DNA of 49,710 nt, taken from Thermoleophilia bacterium (GTDB taxonomy: Bacteria > Actinomycetota > Thermoleophilia > Gaiellales > Gaiellaceae). A model generated the notes under the pieces. The model was not told the origin of the DNA and made no database searches. It saw only the letters and a list, made by a program, of their open reading frames with translations. Position 1 is the first letter of the stretch. Each line of letters opens with the position of its first letter. The stretch is from positions 1 to 49,710 of the forward strand of contig JAICME010000003.1 in the NCBI GenBank assembly GCA_025929425.1, read 5' to 3'. Both the position numbers and the translations under genes were made by a program. Positions 38,918 to 47,728 of this stretch are shown here, piece by piece.

Positions 38918-39158
38918 ACTGGGCTCGCAACATTTCGGCTTGTTGCTCGCGGTTGCGGCCACCTCCACTGCCCCTGAACTTCCCGTCGTCGCTGTAGTGC
39001 CGGATTCGATTCCAGAGGTCTTCGCCGCGCCTGCAACCAGGACTGTGGGCCGTGCACTTCACCGGCCTCGTATCGGCAGGCTTCGCCGTGAACTGAATCT
39101 CGATGGTGATCCATCCGCCGCACCTCCTACCATTTGCTCTTACTGGGAGTGGGATCAA
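38883..39158 (-). CDS. small Cys- and Arg-rich hypothetical protein (start uncertain)
   Basis: A frame of about 91 residues. The part ITIEIQFTAKPADTRPVKCT, AHSPGCRRGEDLWNRIRHYS and DDGKFRGSGGGRNREQQAEM is plausibly real and ends EAHMRMCRGR. Three to four cysteines could bind a metal. The start is not clear: TTG 39158 is used here, but no good ribosome site is seen, and an overlapping frame has an ATG after AGGAGG at 39114 with less protein-like content. No family recognised. Confidence 0.4.
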   Translation of the reverse strand: MIPLPVRANGRRCGGWITIEIQFTAKPADTRPVKCTAHSPGCRRGEDLWNRIRHYSDDGKFRGSGGGRNREQQAEMLRAQYEAHMRMCRGR

Positions 39159-39251
39159 GAGCGAGTTGAGGAGGGCTAGGCAGACAGCGGAGCGCGGGCG
39201 TTCTCCAGATCGTCCGTTTCGCTCACGGTAAGAGCAAACACGCTGCCTAGC
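39133..39251. repeat. two interleaved inverted repeats upstream of the transposase
   Basis: TTTGCTCTTAC (39133-39143) is the exact reverse complement of GTAAGAGCAAA (39228-39238). GCTAGGCAG (39175-39183) is the reverse complement of CTGCCTAGC (39243-39251). The order is a-b-a'-b', so the pairs cross. The right arms end 12 bp before the transposase ATG, where a transposase-binding end or operator would be expected. Confidence 0.55.
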
Positions 39252-39262
39252 GTCGGTGGGAG

Positions 39263-40897
39263 ATGGCGAAGAAGGGAACAAAGCGGAGCCAGCTTCCGGC
39301 ATCCCTGCCGGGGGCGACAAGTTTCTCGGATGATCGGGCCGAGCTAGACCCGGTTGCCGTTATCCGTCTCCTGAAGCAGCAGAAGCGCCTCTGCGACCGC
39401 CTCGTTCAGGTGACGACGATCCGCGCTCAGGGCGTTGGACGGCAGCGGGGCCAGGGGAGCTGGGCCCTCGCGTATATCGCCTTCGTCGCCAGCCGCAAGT
39501 ACGCGGACATCGAGCCCTGGTGGACGGTTGCCGCGGCGAACCCGCAGCTCTGGCGGGAGTGCGGCTTCAAGGGTGGCCGGCCGCCGTACTCGACCGTCTA
39601 CGAGCGCTTCACCGAGCTCGAGCAGTTCGCCTGGGAGTTCCAGACGACCGTGGGAGAGCTCGTGCAGCAGGCCCGGAGGGCATCAGGCGGGCTAGTTGGT
39701 CGAGACGTTCACGTGGATAGCTGCGAGGAGGAGACACACGCGCGGCTCGTGCACGACTGCCAGCCTGGCGAGCAGTGCCGGCGCGAAGCCGAGCTCCTGA
39801 AGCGGAAGCGCCAGCGCACCAGTGCTGGCCGGCAAGCGCCGATCTCGCCGCCGCTGTATCCGGACAGGGACACGTGCAAGCACGCGGGCGAGGAACGCGG
39901 CAAGCTCGCCTCCGAGCCGCCGCTCGAGGCGGAGCCGAAGGTCGCGGGGCTGGCGGAGCAGATCAGGACGGAGAAGCGCGGCCGGGCTGAGGTGCAGCGG
40001 CTCCGGATCAACGGCTGCTGGTATCGGAGCCTGGACACGGAGGCGGGCATCCGCTGCTACGGCGGCAAGCAGAAGCGGAGCTTCAAGTTTTGGCACGGCT
40101 ACTACAACACGAAGGCGATCGACCACTACACGGCTGCGCCCCTCTCGATCGTGATCTCGAGCGCCTCGACGCAGGAGTGCCACATCTACCCGGTGCTGCT
40201 CGACCGCGTGCTCTCGACGGTCGGCGGGACGGTGCGCAGCGTCGTCGCCGACAAGGGCTTCTCCGTCGAGAGCGTCTACCAGGAGAACACGAGCCGCGGC
40301 ATCTTCACGGTGATGCCGTTCCGGCGCGGATCGCACAAGACGCGCCCCGAGTACGCGACGAGCGAGTACGACGCACACGGCGTTCCCCGCTGCAAGCACT
40401 GCGGCGAGGAAGGCGTGTTTGTCAGCTTCACGTTGAAGCCGAAGCCGCGACTCTTGTACCGCTGCTCGATCAACTGTCCCGCCTCCGCCGGGAAGAGGCA
40501 GTCGATCAACTGCGAGCGCAAGTGGCGCTTCCTCCTGCCCCTCTGGCGGACGACCGAGCTCTACCACGCACTCCGCGCCTCGCACGGATCGTACGAGCGG
40601 GTGCACGGCTTCTTCCGCCGGCGGTATCACGTGGGAGGCGACAGCTGCGACACGCGCGCGAAGCGTCTGGGGCGCGGCGCGCGGCAGTTGCGCGCGAACG
40701 CGGCGCTCGTGATCGAGTGGCTTCTCATCAACTGGCGGCAGGGCTGGTCAGGCGGAAGGCCGCGGAACGAGCGACCCGTCTGGGTGCAGCGCGGAGCTCG
40801 AGAGCTCGCCCGACTCCTCCGTTACCGCGCGCGACTGGCGAGCCAGCAGCTGCAGCTCGCTACAACCAACGGCGCGCACGGCCCCGCGCCGCCGTAG
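39263..40897 (+). CDS. DDE-type transposase
   Basis: A 544-residue protein with a candidate DDE triad: D152 (GRDVHVDSCEEETHA), D330 (SVVADKGFSVESVYQ) and E445 (HGSYERVHGFFRRRYHVG). The N-terminal part (YSTVYERFTELEQFAWEFQT, GELVQQA) resembles IS1182/IS4-type transposases. A Cys-containing insert (CKHCGEE then CSINC) lies between the second D and E. It would catalyse cut-and-paste transposition. The ATG at 39263 follows GTGGGAG. It appears intact. Terminal inverted repeats at both ends could not be found, so the precise element limits are not set; the interleaved repeats just upstream may be its left end. Family assignment is moderate. Confidence 0.65.
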   Translation: MAKKGTKRSQLPASLPGATSFSDDRAELDPVAVIRLLKQQKRLCDRLVQVTTIRAQGVGRQRGQGSWALAYIAFVASRKYADIEPWWTVAAANPQLWRECGFKGGRPPYSTVYERFTELEQFAWEFQTTVGELVQQARRASGGLVGRDVHVDSCEEETHARLVHDCQPGEQCRREAELLKRKRQRTSAGRQAPISPPLYPDRDTCKHAGEERGKLASEPPLEAEPKVAGLAEQIRTEKRGRAEVQRLRINGCWYRSLDTEAGIRCYGGKQKRSFKFWHGYYNTKAIDHYTAAPLSIVISSASTQECHIYPVLLDRVLSTVGGTVRSVVADKGFSVESVYQENTSRGIFTVMPFRRGSHKTRPEYATSEYDAHGVPRCKHCGEEGVFVSFTLKPKPRLLYRCSINCPASAGKRQSINCERKWRFLLPLWRTTELYHALRASHGSYERVHGFFRRRYHVGGDSCDTRAKRLGRGARQLRANAALVIEWLLINWRQGWSGGRPRNERPVWVQRGARELARLLRYRARLASQQLQLATTNGAHGPAPP

Positions 40898-40933
40898 CGC
40901 CGCCGCTCGCGCCGGCGAGCGCTCGGCTATCCC

Positions 40934-40950
40934 TTTGCACACACCCCGCG
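40934..40950 (+). repeat. right copy of the imperfect direct repeat flanking the accessory block
   Basis: TTTGCACACACCCCGCG, 15 of 17 identical to the copy at 35234-35250 and exactly 5700 bp away. It lies 36 bp after the transposase stop. Confidence 0.5.
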
Positions 40951-41040
40951 CCGCCCGGCAGACCCTCTGCTGGGCGGTGTTCGCCGGGCGAAGGCCCGCG
41001 GTGGCCCTCGGCTCGTTCAGCAGGCGGATCGCACTAGCCG

Positions 41041-41063
41041 AAGCGCCCGAAGGGGGCGCTTTC
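41041..41063. terminator. hairpin right of the island
   Basis: AAGCGCCC/GGGCGCTT forms an 8-bp stem with a 5-nt loop, ending TTTCT on the plus strand. It may end transcription from the transposase or, on the other strand, from tRNA-His. Confidence 0.5.
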
Positions 41064-41120
41064 TAGACGGAAAGGGCGCTTGCGGCGTCCTTTCCGGAAC
41101 TGCGACTGAAACACAAGGAG

Positions 41121-41194
41121 GGTGGCGGACGGGACTCGAACCCGCGGCCACCGGGACCACAACCCGGAGCTCTACCAACTGAGCTACCGCCACC
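41121..41194 (-). tRNA. tRNA-His (GTG)
   Basis: Minus strand: 5' GGTGGCGG with the extra G-1, anticodon stem CCGGG/CCCGG with loop TTGTGGT giving anticodon GTG, and T-loop TTCGAGT. Confidence 0.95.
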
Positions 41195-41232
41195 GAGCGC
41201 CGATAGCGTAGCGGGATACCCTTTGTCGGCTC

Positions 41233-41304
41233 GGCCCCGTAGCTCAGCGGATAGAGCGGCAGCCTTCGAAGCTGCGCGCGGTGGTTCGATTCCACCCGGG
41301 GCCA
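41233..41304 (+). tRNA. tRNA-Arg (TCG)
   Basis: Acceptor GGCCCCG/CGGGGCC, anticodon stem GCAGC/GCTGC with loop CTTCGAA giving anticodon TCG, and T-loop TTCGATT. Discriminator A. Confidence 0.94.
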
Positions 41305-41328
41305 TCGCTAGGCCGGGGTGAAAGAGCA

Positions 41329-41354
41329 ACAGCCGCGCCTCTCGGCGCGGCTGT
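41329..41354. terminator. intrinsic terminator-like hairpin between tRNA-Arg and the Cys-repeat gene
   Basis: ACAGCCGCGCC/GGCGCGGCTGT is a perfect 11-bp stem with a TCTC loop. It lies 29 bp after the stop of the minus-strand gene at 41383 and 25 bp after tRNA-Arg, so it can serve both. Confidence 0.65.
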
Positions 41355-41382
41355 TCGAGCTCCGCAGGGAATCCGCTGCGTC

Positions 41383-41904
41383 TTAGCCGTTCGACGCCTT
41401 CGACTGCGCGGCGACGCACTTGCCGAAAGCATTCTTTGAGCCGTAGAGGGCCTGGAACGTCGCGTCGGACTTCAGGGCCTTGCAGGTCTTGGTCGCGGCG
41501 AGCTCGCTCTGGGCGTCAGTCTGCGCGTTCTGCTTCGCGAGCGTCGAGACGCACTTGCCGAACGCGTTCGCGCCTGCGCCCTTGCCGTTGCCGCCGTTTG
41601 TCCCGTAGAACTGGTTGAACGTCTTGCCGTTGTGGGCGGGGTCGGTGGCGAAGTTCGGGTCGCTCCGCTGGGCCTTGCAGGTCTTCGCAGCGTTGGTCAC
41701 GTCCTGCTTCGAATCGGTCTTCAGCGCCTTGAGACAACCGGCGAAGGAGTGGTACGCCATCTTGAACGTCGCGAGCTGCTCGTGACCGTGAATGGCCTTG
41801 CACGTCTGGATCGCGAGCTGCTTCGGCGTCGGCGTGGCAGCGGCAGAGACGGCCGGCACGCACAGAATCGCGGTCCCGACCAGAAGAAGCACGAATTTCC
41901 GCAT
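41383..41904 (-). CDS. secreted protein with cysteine-containing repeats
   Basis: A 173-residue exported protein. The signal peptide is MRKFVLLLVGTAILCVPAVS, with cleavage after AAA. The mature part holds three degenerate repeats, each with two Cys in the pattern TCKA...(F/Y)...(A/N)..G.C(V/L): about 34-65 (TCKAIHGHEQ...SFAGCLKAL), 77-125 (TCKAQRSDPN...NAFGKCVSTL) and 140-170 (TCKALKSDAT...NAFGKCVAAQ). Six paired cysteines suggest disulfide-linked repeats outside the cell. AGGTGA precedes the ATG. No known family; similar short secreted Cys-repeat proteins occur in related bacteria. An intrinsic terminator follows. Confidence 0.7.
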   Translation of the reverse strand: MRKFVLLLVGTAILCVPAVSAAATPTPKQLAIQTCKAIHGHEQLATFKMAYHSFAGCLKALKTDSKQDVTNAAKTCKAQRSDPNFATDPAHNGKTFNQFYGTNGGNGKGAGANAFGKCVSTLAKQNAQTDAQSELAATKTCKALKSDATFQALYGSKNAFGKCVAAQSKASNG

Positions 41905-42040
41905 TGATTTCACCTCGTTGGGGTCTGGGCAACTGCCAGCACAATCGTCGTGCACTGTGAATCTTGGGCGCGAACCGGCAAATCGCAAGGCTGGAAGACT
42001 CCGATTTACGCCCTGTTTACGAGCCGGAAACGCCGCCGGA

Positions 42041-42211
42041 TCAGGACCGGCGCCGATGAGCCTGCCAGGCCGCGACAACCGCGGCGACGAGCGCCCCTGC
42101 GAGCACGGCGACGAGGGTCTGGTGGTCGATCTTGCCGAGCTGGCCCACCGCGGCGAGCAGCACGGCGAGCACGAGGACGAACATGCCCGCGCCGTTCGCC
42201 AGCGCGCGCAT
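42041..42211 (-). CDS. small two-helix membrane protein
   Basis: A 56-residue protein whose ATG at 42211 overlaps the stop of the S9 peptidase gene (TGATG). Two hydrophobic helices (AGMFVLVLAVLLAAVGQL and LVAVLAGALVAAVVAAW) are joined by GKIDHQT, with a basic tail QAHRRRS. No family recognised. Coupling to the peptidase suggests co-expression. Confidence 0.6.
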   Translation of the reverse strand: MRALANGAGMFVLVLAVLLAAVGQLGKIDHQTLVAVLAGALVAAVVAAWQAHRRRS

Positions 42212-44178
42212 CAGCTCTCGTTGGGCGAGAGGTAGCGGCCGAACCACTCGAGGATCGCCTCGAAACGCAGCACGCGGTGTACCGGCGATCCCGACCGCGA
42301 GAGCTCGTGGCTCTCGTTCGGGAAGCGGAGCATCTCGACGTCCTTACCGAGCAGGCGAAGCAGGGTGAAGAGGTGTTCTCCCTGCTCGACGTTGCAGCGG
42401 AGGTCGTTCTCGGAATGGACGATGAGGAGCGGCGTCTCGATCTCGCGCGCATACGTCGCCGGCGACATCCGCAGCCACTCGTCGACGTGCTCCCACATCG
42501 GCCCGCCGAACTGACGCTCGAAGATCCAGAACACGTCGCTGGAGCCGAAGGCGCTGACGAGGTGATTGACGGCGCGCTCGGACAGCGCCACCTTGAAGCG
42601 CTTCGTGTGGCCGACGATCCACGAGGTCATGTAGCCGCCGTACGAGCCGCCGAGCACGCCGAGCCGGTTGCGGTCGAGAAACGGGAACCGCTCCAGCGCC
42701 GTGTCGACGACGCCCATCAGATCTTCGTAGTCGACCGTGCCCCAGCCGGGCCCGGCGTCTCCACCCGGCCCGCGAATCGCCCGACCCCACGCTTCGGAGT
42801 AGCCCGAGCCGCCGCGCGGATTCGAGAAGAGCACGCAGTAGCCGCCTCCCGCATAGACCTGCACCTCGTCGAAGAAGCCCGTCCCGTACTGGGTGAAGGG
42901 GCCGCCGTGGATCGTGAGGAGCGCGGGATAGTGCTTGCCCTCGTCGAACCCGGGCGGTCGCACCAGCCACGCGTCCACCTCCGTGCCGTCGGCCGAGGCT
43001 GCGGTGAATCGCTCGACCTCGGCGAGCTCGCGACCGGCGACGAAGTCGTCGCAGACCGCCGTCATGCGCGTGCCGTCTCCCGCGAAGAGCTCGGCCGGAC
43101 GCGTGTGCGTCGTCGCCGTGTAGACGAGCCGACCGTCGCGCAGGTCGTAGTACCCGATCGCCTGCTCACCACCGACGAGGAGCTCCGGCTCGCCCGATCC
43201 GTCGGCGGCGACGGTGTAGAGATGCACGTTGCCTTCGTCCTCGACCCCGAACGCGATGTGTCCACCGTCCCAAACCGGCCCGCGACTGACGGGAAACGGA
43301 CTGCACTGGCGATCGAGGGACGCCGTGAGGATGCGGCGCTCGCTGCCGTCCGGCCGCATCACTGCGATCCGGCTGTGGTGGGGATAGGTGCCGTCTTCCG
43401 GCGTGTGCACGTACGCGATGAGCTCGCCGTCGGCGGAGAAAGAGGCAAGCCCGGCCGACTCGTCGGGCTGCGTCAGCCGTTTCGGCTCGGTGCCCGCAGA
43501 GTCGACCTCGAGCTCGTAGAGGGCTGCGATGAGCTCGACGTCCCAGCGCTCGCCGCGCATCGAGGTAAAGACGATGCGGCGCCCGTCGGCAGACCACGCG
43601 GGCTCGTCGTTCTCGCAGTCGCCGTCCGTGAGTTGTCGCTCGGCGCCTTCGAGATCGACGACGAAGACGTGCTTGCGGCGGTCGCCCGTCCAGCCGACGC
43701 TGTCGAGCTTGTGGAAGACGCGTGTGAACCGCCGGGGCGGCCTGCGCAGGTCGTCCTCATCCTCGTGCGCCTCGTCCCTGACGCGACGCGCAAATGCGAT
43801 CCGCCCCGAGTCGGGCGACCAGGCGATCGACTCGACTCCCTCCTTGCCGTCCGTCAGCCGTCGCGCCTCGCCGCCGTTCGCCGGCAGGACATAGAGCTCC
43901 CCGTGCGCTTTCTCGTCTTCGCCGTCCCGGTTGGAGACGAAGGCGAGCCAGCGTCCGTCCGGAGACCAGCGCGGTGAGCTGTCGCTGCGCGTGCCGGAGG
44001 TGAGCTGACGCGGTTCGTCCGAGCCCCCGAGCGGCGCCACCCAGAGCGCCGCGCGGTAGCCGTTCGCCTCGCGGTCGATCCAGTTGACGACGTAGGCCAC
44101 GTATTGGCCGTCCGGAGAGAGGCGCAGGTCACCCACGCTCGTGAGCGCATAGACGTCCTCGGGCCGCATTCCCGTCAC
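42211..44178 (-). CDS. S9-family prolyl oligopeptidase / acylaminoacyl-peptidase
   Basis: A 655-residue peptidase. The N-terminal part (about 1-380) is a beta-propeller with repeated SPDG(R/Q) and WSPD motifs (for example LRLSPDGQYVAYVV, SPRWSPDGRWLAFV). The C-terminal alpha/beta-hydrolase domain has the nucleophile S512 in GVLGGSYGGYMTSW, an Asp in VHSENDLRCNVEQGE and a His in FPNESHELSRSG. LLTIHGGPFTQYG forms the oxyanion region. It cleaves short peptides in the cytoplasm; there is no signal peptide. It is followed by a coupled small membrane protein gene. Confidence 0.92.
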   Translation of the reverse strand: MTGMRPEDVYALTSVGDLRLSPDGQYVAYVVNWIDREANGYRAALWVAPLGGSDEPRQLTSGTRSDSSPRWSPDGRWLAFVSNRDGEDEKAHGELYVLPANGGEARRLTDGKEGVESIAWSPDSGRIAFARRVRDEAHEDEDDLRRPPRRFTRVFHKLDSVGWTGDRRKHVFVVDLEGAERQLTDGDCENDEPAWSADGRRIVFTSMRGERWDVELIAALYELEVDSAGTEPKRLTQPDESAGLASFSADGELIAYVHTPEDGTYPHHSRIAVMRPDGSERRILTASLDRQCSPFPVSRGPVWDGGHIAFGVEDEGNVHLYTVAADGSGEPELLVGGEQAIGYYDLRDGRLVYTATTHTRPAELFAGDGTRMTAVCDDFVAGRELAEVERFTAASADGTEVDAWLVRPPGFDEGKHYPALLTIHGGPFTQYGTGFFDEVQVYAGGGYCVLFSNPRGGSGYSEAWGRAIRGPGGDAGPGWGTVDYEDLMGVVDTALERFPFLDRNRLGVLGGSYGGYMTSWIVGHTKRFKVALSERAVNHLVSAFGSSDVFWIFERQFGGPMWEHVDEWLRMSPATYAREIETPLLIVHSENDLRCNVEQGEHLFTLLRLLGKDVEMLRFPNESHELSRSGSPVHRVLRFEAILEWFGRYLSPNES

Positions 44179-44212
44179 CCCGGCGCGACTCTAGACTGTC
44201 CGCGCCGGAAAT

Positions 44213-44298
44213 GCGGGCGTGGCGGAACTGGCAGACGCGGCGGGTTTAGGTCCCGTTGGGCCACGCGGCCCTTGGAGGTTCGAGTCCTCTCGCCCGCA
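44213..44298 (+). tRNA. tRNA-Leu (TAG)
   Basis: Acceptor GCGGGCG/CGCCCGC, anticodon loop TTTAGGT giving anticodon TAG, a long variable arm (class II, 86 nt), and T-loop TTCGAGT. Discriminator A. Confidence 0.95.
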
Positions 44299-44452
44299 CC
44301 TCTCGATCAGGCGCGAACGCGAACGGCGTAGACCATCGCCGACAGCATCGCGATCCAGATCGCACCCGCGAGGGAGAGCATGCTCAGGATCCACGCGCTC
44401 ACGCGCCTGGAACGTTCGACCTCGTTCGGTCGCTCCCTGCTTGAATGGCTCC

Positions 44453-45817
44453 GTGGAGACCCACGTCGAGGAGCTTACGGAGAACCGCGTCCGGCTGACG
44501 GTGCAAGTGCCGTCGCACGACGTCCATCACGCCGTCGAGCACGCCGCCGAGGATCTCGCGCAGAGCGTCAAGGTCCCCGGCTTCCGCAAGGGGAAGGTGC
44601 CGCGCCAGGTGCTGTTGCAGCGCGTCGGCCGCGAGCGCCTCATGACCGAGGCGGTCGAGAGCCACATCGGCGGCTGGTTCTGGAACGCCGCTGCGCGCAC
44701 GCGGCTCCGGCCGATCGAGCAACCGCAGTACGACTTCGAGCTGCCCGCCTCGGCCGACGCGGACTGGGAGTTCGCCGCGACGTTTGCGGTGCAGGCGAAG
44801 CCCGAGCTGCCCGACTGGAAAGAGCTCGAGGTCGGCGTCGCGGAGGTCGACGTGCCCGAGGACCTCGTCCAGGCAGAGCTCGACGCGCTGCGCTCGACCG
44901 TCGCGGAACTCGTACCCGTCGAAGGGCGGCCTGTGGCTTCTGACGACACGGTGATCCTCGATCTCGTCTCCGCGGAGGAGACGCGGCGGGACTACGTCGT
45001 CGAGCTCGGTCGGGGCGCCGTCGTCGAGGAGATCGAGCAGGGCCTCGTCGGGATGGGCGCCGGGGAGACGAAGGAGATGTCCTTCGAGCTCGCCGACGGT
45101 TCGACCCAGTCGCTCTCCGCCACCGTCAAGGAGATCAAGGAGAAGGTGTTGCCGCCGGTCGACGACGACCTCGCCCGAGCCGCGAGCGAGTTCGATTCGA
45201 TCGCCGAGCTCCGGGAGGACATCGAGTCGCGTCTGCGCGAGCAGATCGAGGACGAGGTCGAGACGCGCTTCCGTGCCGACGCGGCGGATGCCCTCGTCGC
45301 GGCGTCGAAGGTGGACGCCGCCGGCCCGCTCGTCGAGTCGCGCACGCGTGAGCTCCTGCGCGGTGTCGCCCGCCAGGTCGAGGCCCGCGGCGTCCCGCTC
45401 GAGACGTTCCTCGCGATGACCGGGCAGCAGCCGGAGGAGCTCGTGGCGCGGCTGCAGGAAGAGGCCCAGCGCTCGGTCGCGCGTGAGCTCGTGCTCGAAG
45501 CCGCCGCCGAGCAGCTCGGGCTCGACGTGCCCGATGCCGAGGTGGAGGAGCTCGTGCGCGAGCAGGCCGAGGCGGTCGGCGACGACGCCGACGAGATGCT
45601 CGTGGCCCTGCGTGAGAGCGGTCGCTTCGAGTCGCTTCGTGACGACCTCAGACTTCGCAAGGCGCTCGACCGCATCGCGTCCGAGGTCAAGCGCATCCCG
45701 CTCGCGCAGGCCGAGGCACGCGACGCGATCTGGACGCCCGACAAGGAGAAACCCCCGACCGAGACGAAACTCTGGACCCCCGACCAGCCGCAGAAGCCTG
45801 AAGGAGCCCGATCATGA
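44453..45817 (+). CDS. tig: trigger factor, ribosome-associated chaperone
   Basis: A 454-residue trigger factor starting at GTG 44453 ([20 protein letters not shown]). The ribosome-binding loop is [20 protein letters not shown] (GFRxGKxP). The central FKBP-like domain (about 155-240) includes [20 protein letters not shown] and a [16 protein letters not shown] linker. The C-terminal helical arms follow (about 255-420) and a short Pro/Thr/Trp-rich tail. It binds nascent chains at the exit tunnel and may speed proline isomerisation. It overlaps clpP by 4 bp (ATGA), in the well-known tig-clpP-clpX order. An open frame upstream passes through tRNA-Leu and is not real. Confidence 0.93.
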   Translation: METHVEELTENRVRLTVQVPSHDVHHAVEHAAEDLAQSVKVPGFRKGKVPRQVLLQRVGRERLMTEAVESHIGGWFWNAAARTRLRPIEQPQYDFELPASADADWEFAATFAVQAKPELPDWKELEVGVAEVDVPEDLVQAELDALRSTVAELVPVEGRPVASDDTVILDLVSAEETRRDYVVELGRGAVVEEIEQGLVGMGAGETKEMSFELADGSTQSLSATVKEIKEKVLPPVDDDLARAASEFDSIAELREDIESRLREQIEDEVETRFRADAADALVAASKVDAAGPLVESRTRELLRGVARQVEARGVPLETFLAMTGQQPEELVARLQEEAQRSVARELVLEAAAEQLGLDVPDAEVEELVREQAEAVGDDADEMLVALRESGRFESLRDDLRLRKALDRIASEVKRIPLAQAEARDAIWTPDKEKPPTETKLWTPDQPQKPEGARS

Positions 45818-46407
45818 ACCCCTCGAATCTCGTCATCCCGTCCGTCATCGAGCAGACCTCTCGCGGGGAGCGCTTCTTCGACATCTACTCGCGGCTGCTC
45901 AACGAGCGGATCATCTTCCTCGGCACTCCGATCGACGACCAGGTTGCGAACCTCGTCGTCGCCCAGATGATCCACCTCGAGTCCGAGGATCCGGACAAGG
46001 ACATCAACATCTACATCAACTCGCCGGGCGGCTCCGTCTACGCCGGGCTCGCGATCTACGACACGATCCAGTTCATCAAGCCGGACGTCGCGACGACTTG
46101 TGTCGGCATCGCGATGTCGATGGGCGCGCTGCTCCTTGCGGCGGGCACGGAGGGAAAGCGCACCGCGCTGCCGAATGCCAAGATCCTGATCCACCAGGTC
46201 TCGGGCGGCTTCCAGGGCCAGGGCACCGATATCGAGATCCAGGCCAAGGAGACCATCAGTCTCAAGCGGCGCCTGGAGGAGATCATCGCCCTGCACACGA
46301 ACCAGCCCGTCGACAAGGTCTCGAAGGACATGGAGCGCGACTACTACATGACGGCCGAAGAAGCGAACCAGTACGGAATCGTCGACCAGGTCATCGCGCA
46401 CCGCTGA
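45814..46407 (+). CDS. clpP: ATP-dependent Clp protease proteolytic subunit
   Basis: A 197-residue ClpP. Catalytic triad: S102 ([19 protein letters not shown]), H127 ([16 protein letters not shown]) and D176 ([20 protein letters not shown]). The N-terminal [20 protein letters not shown] is typical. It forms the tetradecameric barrel that degrades proteins fed by ClpX. It is translationally coupled to tig and lies 43 bp before clpX. The start [14 protein letters not shown] suggests a short processed propeptide. Confidence 0.95.
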   Translation: MNPSNLVIPSVIEQTSRGERFFDIYSRLLNERIIFLGTPIDDQVANLVVAQMIHLESEDPDKDINIYINSPGGSVYAGLAIYDTIQFIKPDVATTCVGIAMSMGALLLAAGTEGKRTALPNAKILIHQVSGGFQGQGTDIEIQAKETISLKRRLEEIIALHTNQPVDKVSKDMERDYYMTAEEANQYGIVDQVIAHR

Positions 46408-46450
46408 CGGCGTAGACGAAGAGACATTTTCGAGGTAGAAGAAGAGACAA

Positions 46451-47728
46451 ATGGCGCGCGCAACCGACGGCAACGAGCAGCTCCTCTGCAGCTTCTGCGG
46501 CAAGAGCCAGCGGCAGGTGAAGAAGCTCATCGCCGGCCCCGGCGTCTACATCTGCGACGAGTGCATCGATCTCTGCAACGAGATCATCGACGAGGAGCTG
46601 ACGATTCCGACCCAGCTCGACCTCGACAACCTGCCGCGCCCGCGCGACATCTACGACGTCCTCAACGACTACGTCGTCTCGCAGGAGGAGGCGAAGCGCA
46701 CGCTCGCCGTGGCGGTCTACAACCACTACAAGCGCGTGCAGATGGGACAGGAGGACGACGACGTCGAGCTCCAGAAGTCGAACATCCTTCTCCTCGGCCC
46801 CACCGGCTGCGGCAAGACGCTTCTCGCGCAGACACTCGCGCGGATCCTGAATGTGCCGTTTGCGATCGCCGACGCCACGGCCCTGACCGAGGCGGGCTAC
46901 GTCGGCGAGGACGTCGAGAACATCCTCCTCAAGCTGATCCAAGCCGCCGACTTCGACATCAAGAAGGCCGAGACCGGAATCATCTACATCGACGAGGTGG
47001 ACAAGATCGCGCGGAAGGCGGACAACCCTTCGATCACGCGCGACGTCTCGGGCGAGGGCGTGCAGCAGGCGCTCCTCAAGATCCTCGAGGGGACGGTGGC
47101 GTCGGTGCCGCCGCAGGGCGGGCGGAAGCATCCGCACCAGGAGTTCCTCTCGATCGACACCACCAACATCCTCTTCATCTGCGGCGGCGCGTTTGCCGGC
47201 CTCGACAAGATCATCGCGCGCCGCATCGGCAAGAACGCCGTCGGTTTCGGGGCGGACATCCGCTCGAAGCACGACGTCGAGTCGTCCGAGCTGCTCGCCG
47301 ACGTGATGCCGGAGGATCTCCTCAACTTCGGGCTGATCCCGGAGTTCATCGGCCGGCTCCCGGTCGTGTCGGCCGTGCACCAGCTGCGGCGCGAGGATCT
47401 CGTCCAGATCCTGGAGGAGCCCAAGAACGCGCTCACCAAGCAGTACCAGCGCTTCTTCGGCTACGACGGGATCGAGCTCGTCTTCACCGAGGATGCGATG
47501 TGGGAGATCGCCGACCGCGCGCTCGAGCGCGAGACCGGCGCGCGCGGCCTCCGCTCGATCATCGAGGGCGCGCTGCTCGACGTGATGTTCGAGCTCCCGT
47601 CGCGGCGGGATGTGACGAAGTGCGTGATCACGAAGGAATGCATCGCGCAGGGCATCCGGCCCACGCTCGTCACGAGCGCCGGCGCCGCCGGCGACGAGCC
47701 GGACGAGCCCGTCGAGCAGACGGCCTAG
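46451..47728 (+). CDS. clpX: Clp protease ATP-binding subunit ClpX
   Basis: A 425-residue AAA+ unfoldase. The C4 zinc finger uses C13, C16, C35 and C38 ([18 protein letters not shown]). Walker A is GPTGCGKT (116-123), with the pore loop in [18 protein letters not shown] and Walker B in [17 protein letters not shown]. Sensor 2 lies in [15 protein letters not shown]. It recognises tagged substrates, unfolds them and threads them into ClpP. It forms one operon with tig and clpP. The 3' end overlaps the convergent Rieske gene by 4 bp. Confidence 0.95.
   Translation: MARATDGNEQLLCSFCGKSQRQVKKLIAGPGVYICDECIDLCNEIIDEELTIPTQLDLDNLPRPRDIYDVLNDYVVSQEEAKRTLAVAVYNHYKRVQMGQEDDDVELQKSNILLLGPTGCGKTLLAQTLARILNVPFAIADATALTEAGYVGEDVENILLKLIQAADFDIKKAETGIIYIDEVDKIARKADNPSITRDVSGEGVQQALLKILEGTVASVPPQGGRKHPHQEFLSIDTTNILFICGGAFAGLDKIIARRIGKNAVGFGADIRSKHDVESSELLADVMPEDLLNFGLIPEFIGRLPVVSAVHQLRREDLVQILEEPKNALTKQYQRFFGYDGIELVFTEDAMWEIADRALERETGARGLRSIIEGALLDVMFELPSRRDVTKCVITKECIAQGIRPTLVTSAGAAGDEPDEPVEQTA

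Noticed and set aside
38763-39179. Plus-strand 138-residue frame in the island
   Set aside because: Its codon pattern is worse than that of the two minus-strand ORFs it overlaps, and it lacks domain-like sequence.
44219-44452. Upstream extension of trigger factor
   Set aside because: It runs through tRNA-Leu; the family N-terminus begins at GTG 44453.
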